Made by a program: the position numbers and the translations under genes. Under the pieces are notes generated by a model, which did no database searches, was not told the DNA's origin, and was given only the letters and a program-made list of their open reading frames with translations. From Marinicella marina (GTDB taxonomy: Bacteria > Pseudomonadota > Gammaproteobacteria > Xanthomonadales > Marinicellaceae), in NCBI RefSeq assembly GCF_030065545.1, contig NZ_JASJNC010000009.1, positions 50,799 to 114,798 of the forward strand: a stretch of 64,000 nt of DNA, in the 5' to 3' direction. Below, in pieces: positions 16,037 through 25,054 of this stretch; positions within the stretch are counted from its first letter, which is position 1; the number at the start of each line of letters is the position of its first letter.

Positions 16037-16960
16037 ATGAATAAAATTGCTTTTGTCTTCCCTGGTCAGGGATCACAATCCGTCGGTATGATTGATGCTT
16101 TGGCAGATTTTTCACATGTGGCCTCTCATTTGAGGCAAGCTGGTGATGTTTTGGGCGTTGATTTGCTGAAAATGGTTAATGAAGGCCCTGCTGATGAACT
16201 CAATAAAACCGAGTGGACACAGCCGGCTTTATTGGCCGTTTCAGTCGGTGTTTTTGCTGCTGTGAGCGCCAAAAAGGAAGTTTCTATTGAGGTTATGGCA
16301 GGTCATTCCTTGGGTGAGTACTCGGCTTTGGTCTGTGCTGGTTCATTGGCTTTTAACGATGCCATTGCATTGGTTCACAAACGTGGTTTGTATATGCAGG
16401 AAGCAGTTCCTGCTGGCACTGGCTCAATGGCGGCGGTGCTTGGATTGGATGCGGCGCTGATTGAAAAAGCTTGTGAAGATGTGGTTGGCACGGTCAGTCC
16501 GGCCAATTACAACTCGCCAGGTCAAATTGTTATTGCTGGCGAAATCAAAGCAGTTGAAGAGGTCAGTGCATTGTGTGCTCAAGCTGGGGCTAAAAAAGTC
16601 ATGCCCTTGGCAGTCAGCGTACCATCTCATTGTGAGCTGATGAAACCAGCAGCTGAAAAGTTATCTGCCGATCTGGCAGCCACTGATTTGGTTGTCCCAA
16701 ATATTCCGATTTTACATAATGTTGATGTGCAATCGCATCAAGACACTACAGCGATCAAAGACCGACTGAAACAACAGCTTTATCAACCTGTCAGATGGAC
16801 CCAAACCATGCAGTCATTGCAACAAATGGGAATCACGCATATCGCTGAATGCGGTCCCGGAAAAGTATTGTCTGGTCTGTTCAAACGTTTTGATCGCGCC
16901 TTACAAGTAACGCCATTATTGAACGCCAAGGGCATCGAATCAATTACATCTGAGGAATGA
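16037..16960 (+). CDS. fabD: Malonyl-CoA:ACP transacylase
   Basis: 307 residues from the ATG at 16037 (MNKIAFVFPGQGSQSVG), which matches the family N-terminus. A frame open 12 codons further upstream adds only unrelated residues. The nucleophile is Ser91 in GHSLGEYSALV; the partner histidine lies in VSVPSHCELM. It transfers malonyl from CoA to the phosphopantetheine of ACP. The leader is A-rich with no clear Shine-Dalgarno. It is followed at 7 nt by fabG. Confidence 0.96.
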   Translation: MNKIAFVFPGQGSQSVGMIDALADFSHVASHLRQAGDVLGVDLLKMVNEGPADELNKTEWTQPALLAVSVGVFAAVSAKKEVSIEVMAGHSLGEYSALVCAGSLAFNDAIALVHKRGLYMQEAVPAGTGSMAAVLGLDAALIEKACEDVVGTVSPANYNSPGQIVIAGEIKAVEEVSALCAQAGAKKVMPLAVSVPSHCELMKPAAEKLSADLAATDLVVPNIPILHNVDVQSHQDTTAIKDRLKQQLYQPVRWTQTMQSLQQMGITHIAECGPGKVLSGLFKRFDRALQVTPLLNAKGIESITSEE

Positions 16961-16967
16961 GGTTATT

Positions 16968-17705
16968 ATGAATTTATCCGGTCAAATCGCTTTAGTTACT
17001 GGTGCCAGCAGAGGCATAGGTAAGGCCATCGCTGAGAAACTGGCTCAAGCTGGTGCCACGGTGGTTGGAACTGCCACTTCACAAGCCGGTGCTGAAGGCA
17101 TTTCTGCCTACTTATCAGAATACAATGGTCAAGGCCAAGTGTTGGATGTTGCTGACCAAGACAGCATAGATACATTGCTTAAATCAATGAAAGATACTGT
17201 GGGTTTGCCAACAGTGCTGATTAATAATGCCGGCATCACCAATGACAAATTGTTGATGCGCATGAACGCCGATGACTGGGATCAGGTCATCAACACCAAT
17301 TTATCATCAATATACAAAATGAGTAAGGCATGTATCCGCGGCATGATGAAAGCTAAAAACGGTCGAATCATCAACATTGGATCAGTCATTGGCAACTTAG
17401 GTAACCCCGGTCAAAGTAATTACGCGGCAGCCAAGGCAGGTATGCTGGGTTTTTCTAAATCATTGGCGCGCGAGATTGGTTCTCGTGGCATCACTGTCAA
17501 TGTAGTGGCACCAGGTTACATTCAAACTGATATGACCGATGAGCTGGATGAGGTGCAACGAAACAACCTGATGGAACAGGTGCCGTTGAAACGTCTTGGA
17601 TCTACAGCAGACATCGCCAATGCTGTTTTGTTTCTGGCATCTGATGCAGCGGCCTACATCACCGGTGAGACCTTGCATGTGAATGGTGGCATGTATATGT
17701 CTTGA
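16968..17705 (+). CDS. fabG: 3-oxoacyl-ACP reductase
   Basis: 245-residue short-chain dehydrogenase using NADPH to reduce beta-ketoacyl-ACP. Motifs in order: cofactor loop TGASRGIGKAIA, NNAGIT, catalytic Ser139 region (NIGSVIG), Tyr152 and Lys156 (SNYAAAKAG), PGYIQTDMT, and the C-terminal GETLHVNGGMYMS. A GAGG ribosome site precedes the ATG. It lies between fabD and acpP in canonical order. Confidence 0.97.
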   Translation: MNLSGQIALVTGASRGIGKAIAEKLAQAGATVVGTATSQAGAEGISAYLSEYNGQGQVLDVADQDSIDTLLKSMKDTVGLPTVLINNAGITNDKLLMRMNADDWDQVINTNLSSIYKMSKACIRGMMKAKNGRIINIGSVIGNLGNPGQSNYAAAKAGMLGFSKSLAREIGSRGITVNVVAPGYIQTDMTDELDEVQRNNLMEQVPLKRLGSTADIANAVLFLASDAAAYITGETLHVNGGMYMS

Positions 17706-17843
17706 TTAATGACACATAATCATACAGACGTTTGAAACAAATTAAGACCACAAGCTTGAATTCGCCGATGTTGGCACAATTTAAGGGTGGAATATTTTAT
17801 AAACCTTGCATACAATATGCTTTTTTACATAGGTAAACACTAA

Positions 17844-18083
17844 ATGAGTGACGTAGAAAACAAAGTTAAAGAAATCGTTGTTGAACAATTAGATTTAGAC
17901 ATTGAAGTTTCAGATTTGAACAATTCTTCATCTTTCGTAGACGATTTGGGAGCCGATTCATTAGATACTGTTGAATTGGTCATGGCATTAGAAGAAGAAT
18001 TCGAGTGCGAAATTCCTGAAGAAGATGCAGAAAAAATCACCACGGTTCAACAAGCCATAGATTACGTGACTGAAAACGCCTGA
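17844..18083 (+). CDS. acpP: Acyl carrier protein
   Basis: 79-residue acidic helical protein. The 4'-phosphopantetheine attachment serine is Ser39 in [20 protein letters not shown]. It carries growing acyl chains in fatty-acid synthesis. It is separated by about 140 nt from fabG. That gap may include its own promoter (TTGGCA 17771-17776 and TATTTT 17793-17798 are a weak candidate), as expected for such an abundant protein. A hairpin follows the gene. Confidence 0.97.
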   Translation: MSDVENKVKEIVVEQLDLDIEVSDLNNSSSFVDDLGADSLDTVELVMALEEEFECEIPEEDAEKITTVQQAIDYVTENA

Positions 18084-18105
18084 TCTTTTATAGATTGAAT
18101 ACAAT

Positions 18106-18134
18106 GAAAAGCTGCGATTTATTCGTGGCTTTTC
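18106..18134 (+). other. Hairpin between acpP and fabF
   Basis: GAAAAGC (18106-18112) pairs with GCTTTTC (18128-18134), and the stem can extend inward through G-U and C-G pairs to a small loop. No long U-run follows. It may protect the acpP message end or partly terminate transcription before fabF. Confidence 0.45.
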
Positions 18135-18179
18135 GAGTTTATATGGCCTGCGAAAGCAGCCATTAAGCGGGGACAAATT

Positions 18180-19427
18180 ATGACAAAACGCAGGGTTGTA
18201 GTAACTGGTATGGGGATCATCTCACCAGTTGGTAACACATTAAAAACTGCTTGGGACAATATTGTGAATGGCGTCAGCGGAATTGGCCCCATCACACACT
18301 TTGATACCAGCGACTTCAGCGCAAAGATAGCAGGCGAGATCAAAGATTTTGATGTCAAACAGTATATCTCAGCCAAAGAAGCCAAGAAAATGGATCCATT
18401 CATTCACTATGCCATGGCGGCAGGTGAAGATGCCATCGCCGATTCTGGCCTCACCATCACAGAGGAAAATGCTGAACGGGTTGGGGTTTATATTGGTGCA
18501 GGCATTGGCGGCATTTTGGGCATTCAAAACACCACTGAAACTTGGTTAAGTAAAGGCCCAAGAAGAATTTCACCATTTTTTATTCCCAGTACCATCATCA
18601 ACATGGCTTCGGGTAATTTAAGTATTAAGTATGGGTTGAAAGGCCCTAATTTGGCCATGGTGTCGGCCTGTACATCTGCCACTCACAGTATTGGCATGGC
18701 CTACCGCTCGATTGTTTATGGGGATGCTGATGTGATGGTCTGTGGTGGCGCAGAATATGCTTCAACCCCAATTGCTATCGGCGGTTTCTCACAGTCCAAA
18801 GCTTTATCAACCAGAAACGATGACCCCACCGCTGCATCCCGTCCATGGGACACTGAACGAGATGGATTTGTGTTGGGTGACGGTGCTGGCATCATGGTGA
18901 TTGAAGACTATGAGCACGCACTTAAAAGAGGTGCTCACATCTATGCAGAAATTTCAGGTTTTGGCATGAGTTCAGATGCGCACCACATGACCGCGCCATC
19001 ACCTGGCGGAGAAGGGGCGGCAAGGTGTATGGTTAATGCCATCAACGATTCAGGTTTTAACGCCAGTGATTTTGATTATGTCAACGCCCACGGTACTTCG
19101 ACGCCACAAGGTGACAAAGGTGAGAGTGATGCTGTTAAGGTCGCTTTCGGTGATCATGCGCACAAGTTGGCTGTGTCATCAACCAAATCAATGACTGGCC
19201 ACCTTTTAGGCGCTGCCGGTGGTATAGAAGCCATCTTCAGTGTCATGGCATTGAAGGATCAAATTTTGCCACCAACCATCAATTTGAACAACCCTGACCC
19301 TGAATGTGATTTGGATTATGTGCCCAATGTGGCACGTGAATCCAAGGCCGATGTGGTTATTTCTAACTCATTTGGCTTTGGTGGAACCAACGGCTCTTTG
19401 GTGTTTAATCGTTTGCAAGCCAAATGA
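18180..19427 (+). CDS. fabF: Beta-ketoacyl-ACP synthase II
   Basis: 415-residue elongating condensing enzyme. It begins [18 protein letters not shown]. The nucleophile is Cys164 ([12 protein letters not shown]), with histidines in [11 protein letters not shown] and [13 protein letters not shown], and the terminal [14 protein letters not shown]. It extends acyl-ACP and in related bacteria handles the temperature-sensitive C16:1 to C18:1 step. pabB begins about 22 nt later. Confidence 0.97.
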   Translation: MTKRRVVVTGMGIISPVGNTLKTAWDNIVNGVSGIGPITHFDTSDFSAKIAGEIKDFDVKQYISAKEAKKMDPFIHYAMAAGEDAIADSGLTITEENAERVGVYIGAGIGGILGIQNTTETWLSKGPRRISPFFIPSTIINMASGNLSIKYGLKGPNLAMVSACTSATHSIGMAYRSIVYGDADVMVCGGAEYASTPIAIGGFSQSKALSTRNDDPTAASRPWDTERDGFVLGDGAGIMVIEDYEHALKRGAHIYAEISGFGMSSDAHHMTAPSPGGEGAARCMVNAINDSGFNASDFDYVNAHGTSTPQGDKGESDAVKVAFGDHAHKLAVSSTKSMTGHLLGAAGGIEAIFSVMALKDQILPPTINLNNPDPECDLDYVPNVARESKADVVISNSFGFGGTNGSLVFNRLQAK

Positions 19428-19449
19428 TCAGATAGGTGTTGAAACTCAA

Positions 19450-20775
19450 TTGATTAATCGCAAGCTGACCACAAAGCCCGATTTGTTGGCACTGACTGCA
19501 AGTCAACCGGGCTTTTTTCCGGCCCTACTAGAAAGCCAATCATTGAATGAAAAAATCGGCAGGTATGATATTTTATTTGCCGCACCCAGCATTGAGTTGG
19601 TGGCTTATGATGGACCTCAATTACAACAGCTGTTAGCAACAATTGACACCGCATTCAGCACCAATAACAATGAAAACCCTTTTCAGTACGGGTGGTATGT
19701 GTACTTTTCTTATGAGTCCGCCTATTACCTTGATCAGAAGTTAGCAGGCCTGGCACCCAGTGAAACTCACGAGCCGCTGGCGGTGGCGATTTATTGTCAG
19801 GGTTCACTGGTTATTGATCATTTCAAGCAAGAACAGCACCTGTTCGCTGACTCAGAAACAGTTGCTGATGCCATAGAGATGGCTATGGCAGGTGAACTGA
19901 GGCCTTTGGATCAACGGCTGTATTTAGATGAAGTGGCAGAAGCGCCAGGTAAGGATTTTGAACAAGCGGTTACTTATGCCAAAGCATTGATTGTTTCTGG
20001 CGACATTTATCAGGCCAACTTATCCAGGCAATACCAAGCTCACATCGCAAACGTCCATGTGCCAGCGGATTTATACGCTCAATTGCGTTTGGCAAATCCA
20101 GCGCCATTTGCCGGGATGTTACAAATCGGTGATTTTGCAATCATCAGTTCTTCACCAGAACGTTTATTTAATGTCAAAGATTTGCGTATTGAAACCAGAC
20201 CAATCGCAGGCACCAGACCGAGGGGTGTTGATGATGCAGCAGACAAACAATTGATTGAGGAGCTGTTAAAAACGCCAAAAGAACGTGCTGAGCACATCAT
20301 GCTAATTGACCTTGAGCGCAATGATTTAGGCCGGGTTTGTGAAACTGGCAGTGTAGAAGTGGATGAATTGATGGTGGTGGAGACTTATGAGCATGTGCAC
20401 CATATTGTCTCTAATGTCAAAGGGCAGCTGCCGCCAGGGCAGCGGTTTATTGAGGTGTTAAAAGCACTGTTCCCTGGTGGAACCATCACCGGTTGTCCTA
20501 AAATTCGTTGTATGGAAGTCATCCATGAAATAGAACAACGCGACCGCGGCGCCTACACCGGCAGCATGGGTTATATCAATCATGATGGACAAGTTGATTT
20601 AAATATTTTAATTCGCACCATCACTGCGCATGATGACACCCTGACATTCAGTGCCGGAGCAGGTATTGTTTTCGATTCTGACCCAGCAGCGGAGCTGGCC
20701 GAAACCAGGCACAAAGCCAAAGGCATGATTCACGCACTGCTTGGCGATTCTGATCAGCAGCTTGGCAACAATTGA
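19450..20775 (+). CDS. pabB: Aminodeoxychorismate synthase component I (PabB), PIAGT type
   Basis: About 441-residue chorismate-binding enzyme making 4-amino-4-deoxychorismate for folate. Conserved blocks: GDIYQANLSRQY, ISSSPERLF, TRPIAGTRPRG, EHIMLIDLERNDLGRVC, GTITGCPKIRCMEVI and GAYTGSMGYI. The reading frame opens inside fabF, but the family N-terminus begins after it. I take TTG at 19450, with AGGTG 11 nt upstream. The position of the E. coli PabB catalytic lysine (PIKGT) is alanine (PIAGT), as in anthranilate synthase TrpE. The downstream pabC still argues for PabB. The glutaminase subunit is not nearby. Confidence 0.85.
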   Translation: MINRKLTTKPDLLALTASQPGFFPALLESQSLNEKIGRYDILFAAPSIELVAYDGPQLQQLLATIDTAFSTNNNENPFQYGWYVYFSYESAYYLDQKLAGLAPSETHEPLAVAIYCQGSLVIDHFKQEQHLFADSETVADAIEMAMAGELRPLDQRLYLDEVAEAPGKDFEQAVTYAKALIVSGDIYQANLSRQYQAHIANVHVPADLYAQLRLANPAPFAGMLQIGDFAIISSSPERLFNVKDLRIETRPIAGTRPRGVDDAADKQLIEELLKTPKERAEHIMLIDLERNDLGRVCETGSVEVDELMVVETYEHVHHIVSNVKGQLPPGQRFIEVLKALFPGGTITGCPKIRCMEVIHEIEQRDRGAYTGSMGYINHDGQVDLNILIRTITAHDDTLTFSAGAGIVFDSDPAAELAETRHKAKGMIHALLGDSDQQLGNN

Positions 20776-21593
20776 TTGTGATAATCAGCGCTTCATTCGA
20801 TACCAAAGACCCCAGCCAGTGGTTTAACCGGGCCTTGCAGTATGGTGATGGTGTGTTTGAAACCATGCGTGTGCAAGAGGGAAGGATACCATTGTTGCAA
20901 TGGCACATGCAGCGCCTACAGCACAGTTTAGTCAAACTCAAGCTGAATGCCTTCAATGATATCGAGATAGACCAAGCATTGGCTGCAATTAAAAACCTTG
21001 GACAACAATCTTGGGTGATGAAGTTGGTGGTTTTCAGGGCCTCACAAAAACGCACTTACCAGCCCCTGACAAAAGACCATGAGTGGGTATTGAGTGTCGA
21101 GCCACTGGTGGTTGATGATGTTGCTGAGCCAATGCAGCTGGGTGTGGCTGATAATCATTTAAGTCATCAAGAGCGATTGGCTGGTATCAAACACCTAAGC
21201 CGTCTTGAACAAGTCATGTTGGCTGATGAATTGAATGATCAGCCTGGGTGTGATGATTTATTGGTTTTGGATAGGCTTGGTAACATCATTGAGACCACTT
21301 ATCAAAATATTGTTCTGATAAAAGACAATAAGCTGTTTACCCCTGATTTAAGTCATTGTGGTGTAGCAGGGGTTGCTTTGTCATGGTTGAGCTCAGCGGA
21401 AAAAGTCAGGAAAATAGACATCAAAGTCACAGAGCTCATGGCTTTTGATGCCATGATGGTTGGTAATTCAGTTCGAGGTTTCAGGCCTGTGGGTTTGGTT
21501 AAAAACATAACAGCAAAGAACGACATATCATTTGCCACAGAGCATCCGATACAAGATAATATAAGTCGAGTTTGGTTAAATCTATTTTCTTGA
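20772..21593 (+). CDS. pabC: Aminodeoxychorismate lyase
   Basis: 273-residue PLP enzyme of fold type IV that splits aminodeoxychorismate into p-aminobenzoate and pyruvate. Visible are RALQYGDGVFETMRV near residue 20 and the PLP lysine in GIKHLSRLEQV near 140. The region NIIETTYQNIVLIKDNKLFTP and VGNSVRGFRPV also fit. The start is probably TTG at 20772, overlapping the pabB stop (TTGA); GTG at 20778 is an alternative. It directly overlaps mltG at its stop. Confidence 0.93.
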   Translation: MIVIISASFDTKDPSQWFNRALQYGDGVFETMRVQEGRIPLLQWHMQRLQHSLVKLKLNAFNDIEIDQALAAIKNLGQQSWVMKLVVFRASQKRTYQPLTKDHEWVLSVEPLVVDDVAEPMQLGVADNHLSHQERLAGIKHLSRLEQVMLADELNDQPGCDDLLVLDRLGNIIETTYQNIVLIKDNKLFTPDLSHCGVAGVALSWLSSAEKVRKIDIKVTELMAFDAMMVGNSVRGFRPVGLVKNITAKNDISFATEHPIQDNISRVWLNLFS

Positions 21594-22606
21594 TGAAAAA
21601 ATTGTTCCTTAGTTTTGTGTGTTTGATTTTATTGCTTGGCATAGTAAGCGGCTCTTACTTGTATTACCAATACAATCAATTTCTGATCCAGCCAGTGTTC
21701 AATCAATTGCCGGTGGTATTAGAGATAAAAAAAGGTACCGGTTTCAGTCAGTTTGTCCAAATGGTTCATGCCAAAGGGGGTCAAGGCAGCGAATTGAACT
21801 GGAAAATAATGGCGCGCTTTAATCAATTAGACAACAGCATAAAAGCAGGTGAATTTGAAATAACCGCAAGTATGTCACCACGTGAATTGGTAACTTACAT
21901 TGATGAAAATAACGTTAAAACCTACAGCATAACGATAGTTGAAGGCCAACAATGGAGAGAAATCAAAAGAACCTTTCTGACCAGCAGTCTGAAATCTACA
22001 CTACATGACTTGAGTGATGCTGAATTGAAGATCAAGCTGGGTATAGAAACTGGCAACCTAGAAGGTCAGTTTTTACCTGAAACCTACCAGTTCGTCAAAG
22101 ATGACACTGATTTAGATGTTTTGAGCAGGGCGCATGAAGCGCTTAAAGTGGTGCTTGAGGAAGCCTGGGAGCAGCGTGCCAATGACTTGGCGCTGAAAAC
22201 ACCTTATGAATTATTAACACTGGCATCAATCATCGAGAAAGAGACTGCCAAAAGCAGTGAACGAAATGTCATTTCAGGCGTTTTTAATCGGCGCTTAAAA
22301 AAAGGCATGCGCCTGCAAACAGACCCTACTGTGATTTATGGCGTTGGCAGTGCCTATGCAGGGGATATCACCTCGGCACACCTGAGAACTGATACACCAT
22401 ATAACACTTACACAAGAGCTGGTTTGCCGCCGACCCCCATAGCGGCAGCAAGTGCAGCCTCCATCAGAGCAGCTGCTCACCCTAACCTAGGCAAAGAGTT
22501 GTATTTTGTGGCCAACAACAAAGGTGGGCATAAATTCAGCGAGGACTATGAACAACACAAAAAAGCAGTTGCTGATTACCTTAAAGGGTTGCGTTTGAAT
22601 GACTGA
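21593..22606 (+). CDS. mltG: Endolytic murein transglycosylase
   Basis: 337-residue YceG-like protein with one N-terminal membrane helix (residues 3-25) and a periplasmic domain. It cuts nascent glycan strands and so helps set their length. Motifs: EGQQWREI, LEGQFLPETYQF, LASIIEKETAKSSER with the catalytic glutamate, and the C-terminal YNTYTRAGLPPTPIAAAS. The ATG at 21593 shares its A with the pabC stop (TGATG) and yields the normal N-terminus; seven extra upstream codons are not needed. It overlaps tmk by 8 nt. Confidence 0.95.
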   Translation: MKKLFLSFVCLILLLGIVSGSYLYYQYNQFLIQPVFNQLPVVLEIKKGTGFSQFVQMVHAKGGQGSELNWKIMARFNQLDNSIKAGEFEITASMSPRELVTYIDENNVKTYSITIVEGQQWREIKRTFLTSSLKSTLHDLSDAELKIKLGIETGNLEGQFLPETYQFVKDDTDLDVLSRAHEALKVVLEEAWEQRANDLALKTPYELLTLASIIEKETAKSSERNVISGVFNRRLKKGMRLQTDPTVIYGVGSAYAGDITSAHLRTDTPYNTYTRAGLPPTPIAAASAASIRAAAHPNLGKELYFVANNKGGHKFSEDYEQHKKAVADYLKGLRLND

Positions 22607-23234
22607 TTTAAAAGCTCAATTTGTAACCCTTGAAGGGTCAGAGGGGGCGGGTAAAACAACTGCCATGCATGTGATAACTGAATGTCTTGATGCTTGGCAG
22701 GTGCCTTATATCACCAGCAGAGAACCTGGTGGTGAATACAATGCAGAACAAATCAGAGAATTGCTGCTACACAGTGAGCATTTGGATGCAAAGACCGAAT
22801 TGTTGCTGATGTTCGCTGCCAGAAATGAGCATTTAGTTAAGGTCATCAGACCAGCGTTGGCAGCCGGTAAGTGGGTGGTTTCTGACCGCTTTGTTGATGC
22901 CAGTTATGCCTACCAAGGCTATGGTCGCGGTATTGAGTGGAGCAACATTGAATTTCTGGAACAGATGATTGTGGCTGAAACCCAACCTGACTTAACCATC
23001 TTGATGGACGTTGATACCCAAGTCGGGCTGGAACGAGCGGCTAACAGATCGGTGAAAGATCGGATTGAAAAAGAAGCGATGCCATTTTTTGAAAACATCA
23101 AAAAAGGCTATGCGAAGCGGTTGCAAGCTGAACCCCATCGAATCAAATCAATTGATGCAAACGCCAATCTGACAGCAGTTAAGAACGATATCGTTGCGGT
23201 GATGCAAGCGTTTAAAAACGGGCTGAATCAATGA
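22599..23234 (+). CDS. tmk: Thymidylate kinase
   Basis: 211-residue kinase phosphorylating dTMP to dTDP. P-loop LEGSEGAGKTT at about 12-22, REPGG motif, and the DR motif in SDRFVDASYAYQG near residue 95. A LID region with an arginine-poor P-loop is type II-like. It is part of the pabC-mltG-tmk-holB string with overlaps at both ends (ATGA into holB). Confidence 0.96.
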   Translation: MTDLKAQFVTLEGSEGAGKTTAMHVITECLDAWQVPYITSREPGGEYNAEQIRELLLHSEHLDAKTELLLMFAARNEHLVKVIRPALAAGKWVVSDRFVDASYAYQGYGRGIEWSNIEFLEQMIVAETQPDLTILMDVDTQVGLERAANRSVKDRIEKEAMPFFENIKKGYAKRLQAEPHRIKSIDANANLTAVKNDIVAVMQAFKNGLNQ

Positions 23235-24199
23235 ACTATTTTTGGCTGGATAAATACTTGGAACAGTGGCAAAGTGCCATTCAAACCAATCACAAGCCGC
23301 AAGCAGTGATTATCAGTGGTCCTAGTGGACTGGGTAAAGAAGTATTGTTGAATCAGATTTTAGCTGATTTGGTATGTCGAGAAGAAGCGGGGCATTGTGG
23401 AAAATGCCAGAATTGTTTGTTATTCAAACAAGGTCATCACCCAGATATCAATCGCATTGAGCCTGAAAATGAGCTGATTAAAGTTAAGATGATCAGAGAG
23501 TTAACTCAGTTTTTTACTGCGACACCACATTGTTCAAATTATAAAATTGCGGTCATCAACGATGCAGATAATATGAATATAGCAGCTGCTAATTCATTGT
23601 TGAAAGTGTTAGAGGAACCTCCCAGTCGGGGTATTCTATTTCTTTTGACTTCAGTAGAGCACCAACTGATGCCAACCATCAGAAGTCGCTGTATCAATAT
23701 GCAGCTGACACTTGATGAAGCAGAAAGAAGCCAGTTGAAACCTTGGTTGGCAAAGCAACATGGTGATATTGACGCAGTGGATAAAGCCCTGTTGTTTAAT
23801 GATTTTCAACCATTATCTGCGATGACAATGCTGGCTAACAACCACTTGCAAGAATTGGATGAAATGTTGGATTTGATTGCCCAAGCGGTTGTTGATAAAG
23901 CCTCAGTGACCAATGCTGCAAAAAAGCTAACTGAGCATTCAACAGAGCAGTGGGAGTTGTTACAGCGTTATTTGATGCTGTTGGGAAAGTCTTATTTACG
24001 ACAAGATAGTAACCATAAATATTTACAACATGCATTAAATCAAATAATTAAAAACAGCCCCAAAGTCTTTCATATTATTATAAAAATTGCTGAATTGGTT
24101 CAAATTATTATGCTAAACTTAAATACTCAAATAAAGAGTCAGTTGTTGATTGAGTCAATGCTGATTGAAATTAAAAAAGAATTGAACCCGGGGAGGTAA
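23231..24199 (+). CDS. holB: DNA polymerase III delta-prime subunit
   Basis: 322-residue AAA+ clamp-loader subunit. It has a P-loop-like SGPSGLGKE (not expected to hydrolyse ATP), a zinc module CREEAGHCGKCQNC near residue 60, and the sensor region NSLLKVLEEPP with the arginine-finger segment PTIRSRC. The C-terminal collar domain is less conserved. It overlaps tmk by 4 nt and is followed by pilZ, the same order as in Pseudomonas. Confidence 0.94.
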   Translation: MNYFWLDKYLEQWQSAIQTNHKPQAVIISGPSGLGKEVLLNQILADLVCREEAGHCGKCQNCLLFKQGHHPDINRIEPENELIKVKMIRELTQFFTATPHCSNYKIAVINDADNMNIAAANSLLKVLEEPPSRGILFLLTSVEHQLMPTIRSRCINMQLTLDEAERSQLKPWLAKQHGDIDAVDKALLFNDFQPLSAMTMLANNHLQELDEMLDLIAQAVVDKASVTNAAKKLTEHSTEQWELLQRYLMLLGKSYLRQDSNHKYLQHALNQIIKNSPKVFHIIIKIAELVQIIMLNLNTQIKSQLLIESMLIEIKKELNPGR

Positions 24200-24201
24200 T
24201 T

Positions 24202-24558
24202 ATGGCGTTTGCAGGCGGTATGGCAAAAAAAGGCATCTTATCTTTGAATATTCAAGGAGCTGCGGAACTGCATCAATCATTCATGCCTTTTGTATCCAAT
24301 GGCGGCTTGTTTGTGAAAACCACCAAAAACTACCAAATTGGTGATGATGTTTTCATGATTTTAACTCTGGACGAGGATGAGCGCATGCCCATTACTGGAA
24401 AAGTGATTTGGATTACGCCCAAAGGATCTCAGGGTGGACGGTCACAAGGGATAGGTGTTCAGTTCAATGATGATTCTGATATGGAAGTCATTAAAACAAA
24501 AATACAAAGTATCTTGGCCCCATATAATGGACAGGAAATCCCCACTTTGACCATGTAA
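24202..24558 (+). CDS. pilZ: Type IV pilus-type PilZ domain protein
   Basis: 118-residue single PilZ domain of the founding PilZ type. Seen are KKGILSLNIQG near the N-terminus, PFVSNGGLFVKT, DDVFMILTLDEDERMPITGKVIWITP and QGIGVQF. The N-terminal RxxxR of c-di-GMP-binding PilZ domains is missing, as in Pseudomonas and Xanthomonas PilZ, which instead bind FimX and PilB. It lies 2 nt after holB. A GGGGAGG ribosome site precedes it within the holB end. Confidence 0.92.
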   Translation: MAFAGGMAKKGILSLNIQGAAELHQSFMPFVSNGGLFVKTTKNYQIGDDVFMILTLDEDERMPITGKVIWITPKGSQGGRSQGIGVQFNDDSDMEVIKTKIQSILAPYNGQEIPTLTM

Positions 24559-24559
24559 A

Positions 24560-25054
24560 ATGAGTGAATTTCTAAGCAGTCATGAATTACTTAATTTAGA
24601 AGATGAGTTGAGGAGTGCGAATCAACCACTTTACGTGCACAAAAACTCCAATGATGGCTTAGACAAAAGCATCAAATCCCTTTCTTTAAGGACTGGCTGG
24701 GCTTGTTATCTTTGGACCGACGGATTGGGTTTGCAAAACCTGAAAAGTACCGAGCCACCAGCACCGAAGACCGGTGAATTCAAAGAAGCGATCAGGTTCG
24801 CTTTAGAGCGAAAACATTTCTCTGTTTTTGTTTTTCCCATCAATGGTAAAGATGCTTGGCTGGATGCCAAACTGTTCTTTTCAAGACACACCCCTGAATT
24901 GAATGGTGTGGTTAAATTCATGTTCATCTTACCAAAAGAAAAAAACCACAAATACTTTATGGATTTTGGCAAGATTGTGACTTTTAACATGGGCTTAGAT
25001 GGAAACTTTGTGCTCAGGGATGGGCAATGGGTAAGTGCCAATGACCTTCCATAA
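24560..25054 (+). CDS. Hypothetical protein between pilZ and an EAL gene
   Basis: 164-residue soluble protein; I recognise no family. It has a hydrophilic N-terminus (SHELLNLEDELRSANQPLYV), a mixed alpha/beta middle with SVFVFPINGKDAWLDAKLFFSRH, and ends with a beta-rich part (VLRDGQWVSANDLP). There is no signal peptide or membrane helix. It lies 1 nt after pilZ and overlaps the next gene by 14-20 nt, so all three are surely co-expressed; a link to pilus or c-di-GMP control is inferred from position only. Confidence 0.75.
   Translation: MSEFLSSHELLNLEDELRSANQPLYVHKNSNDGLDKSIKSLSLRTGWACYLWTDGLGLQNLKSTEPPAPKTGEFKEAIRFALERKHFSVFVFPINGKDAWLDAKLFFSRHTPELNGVVKFMFILPKEKNHKYFMDFGKIVTFNMGLDGNFVLRDGQWVSANDLP

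Noticed and set aside
19306..19449. N-terminal extension of pabB inside fabF
   Set aside because: The extra 48 codons lie in a shifted frame of the conserved fabF end and do not resemble PabB.
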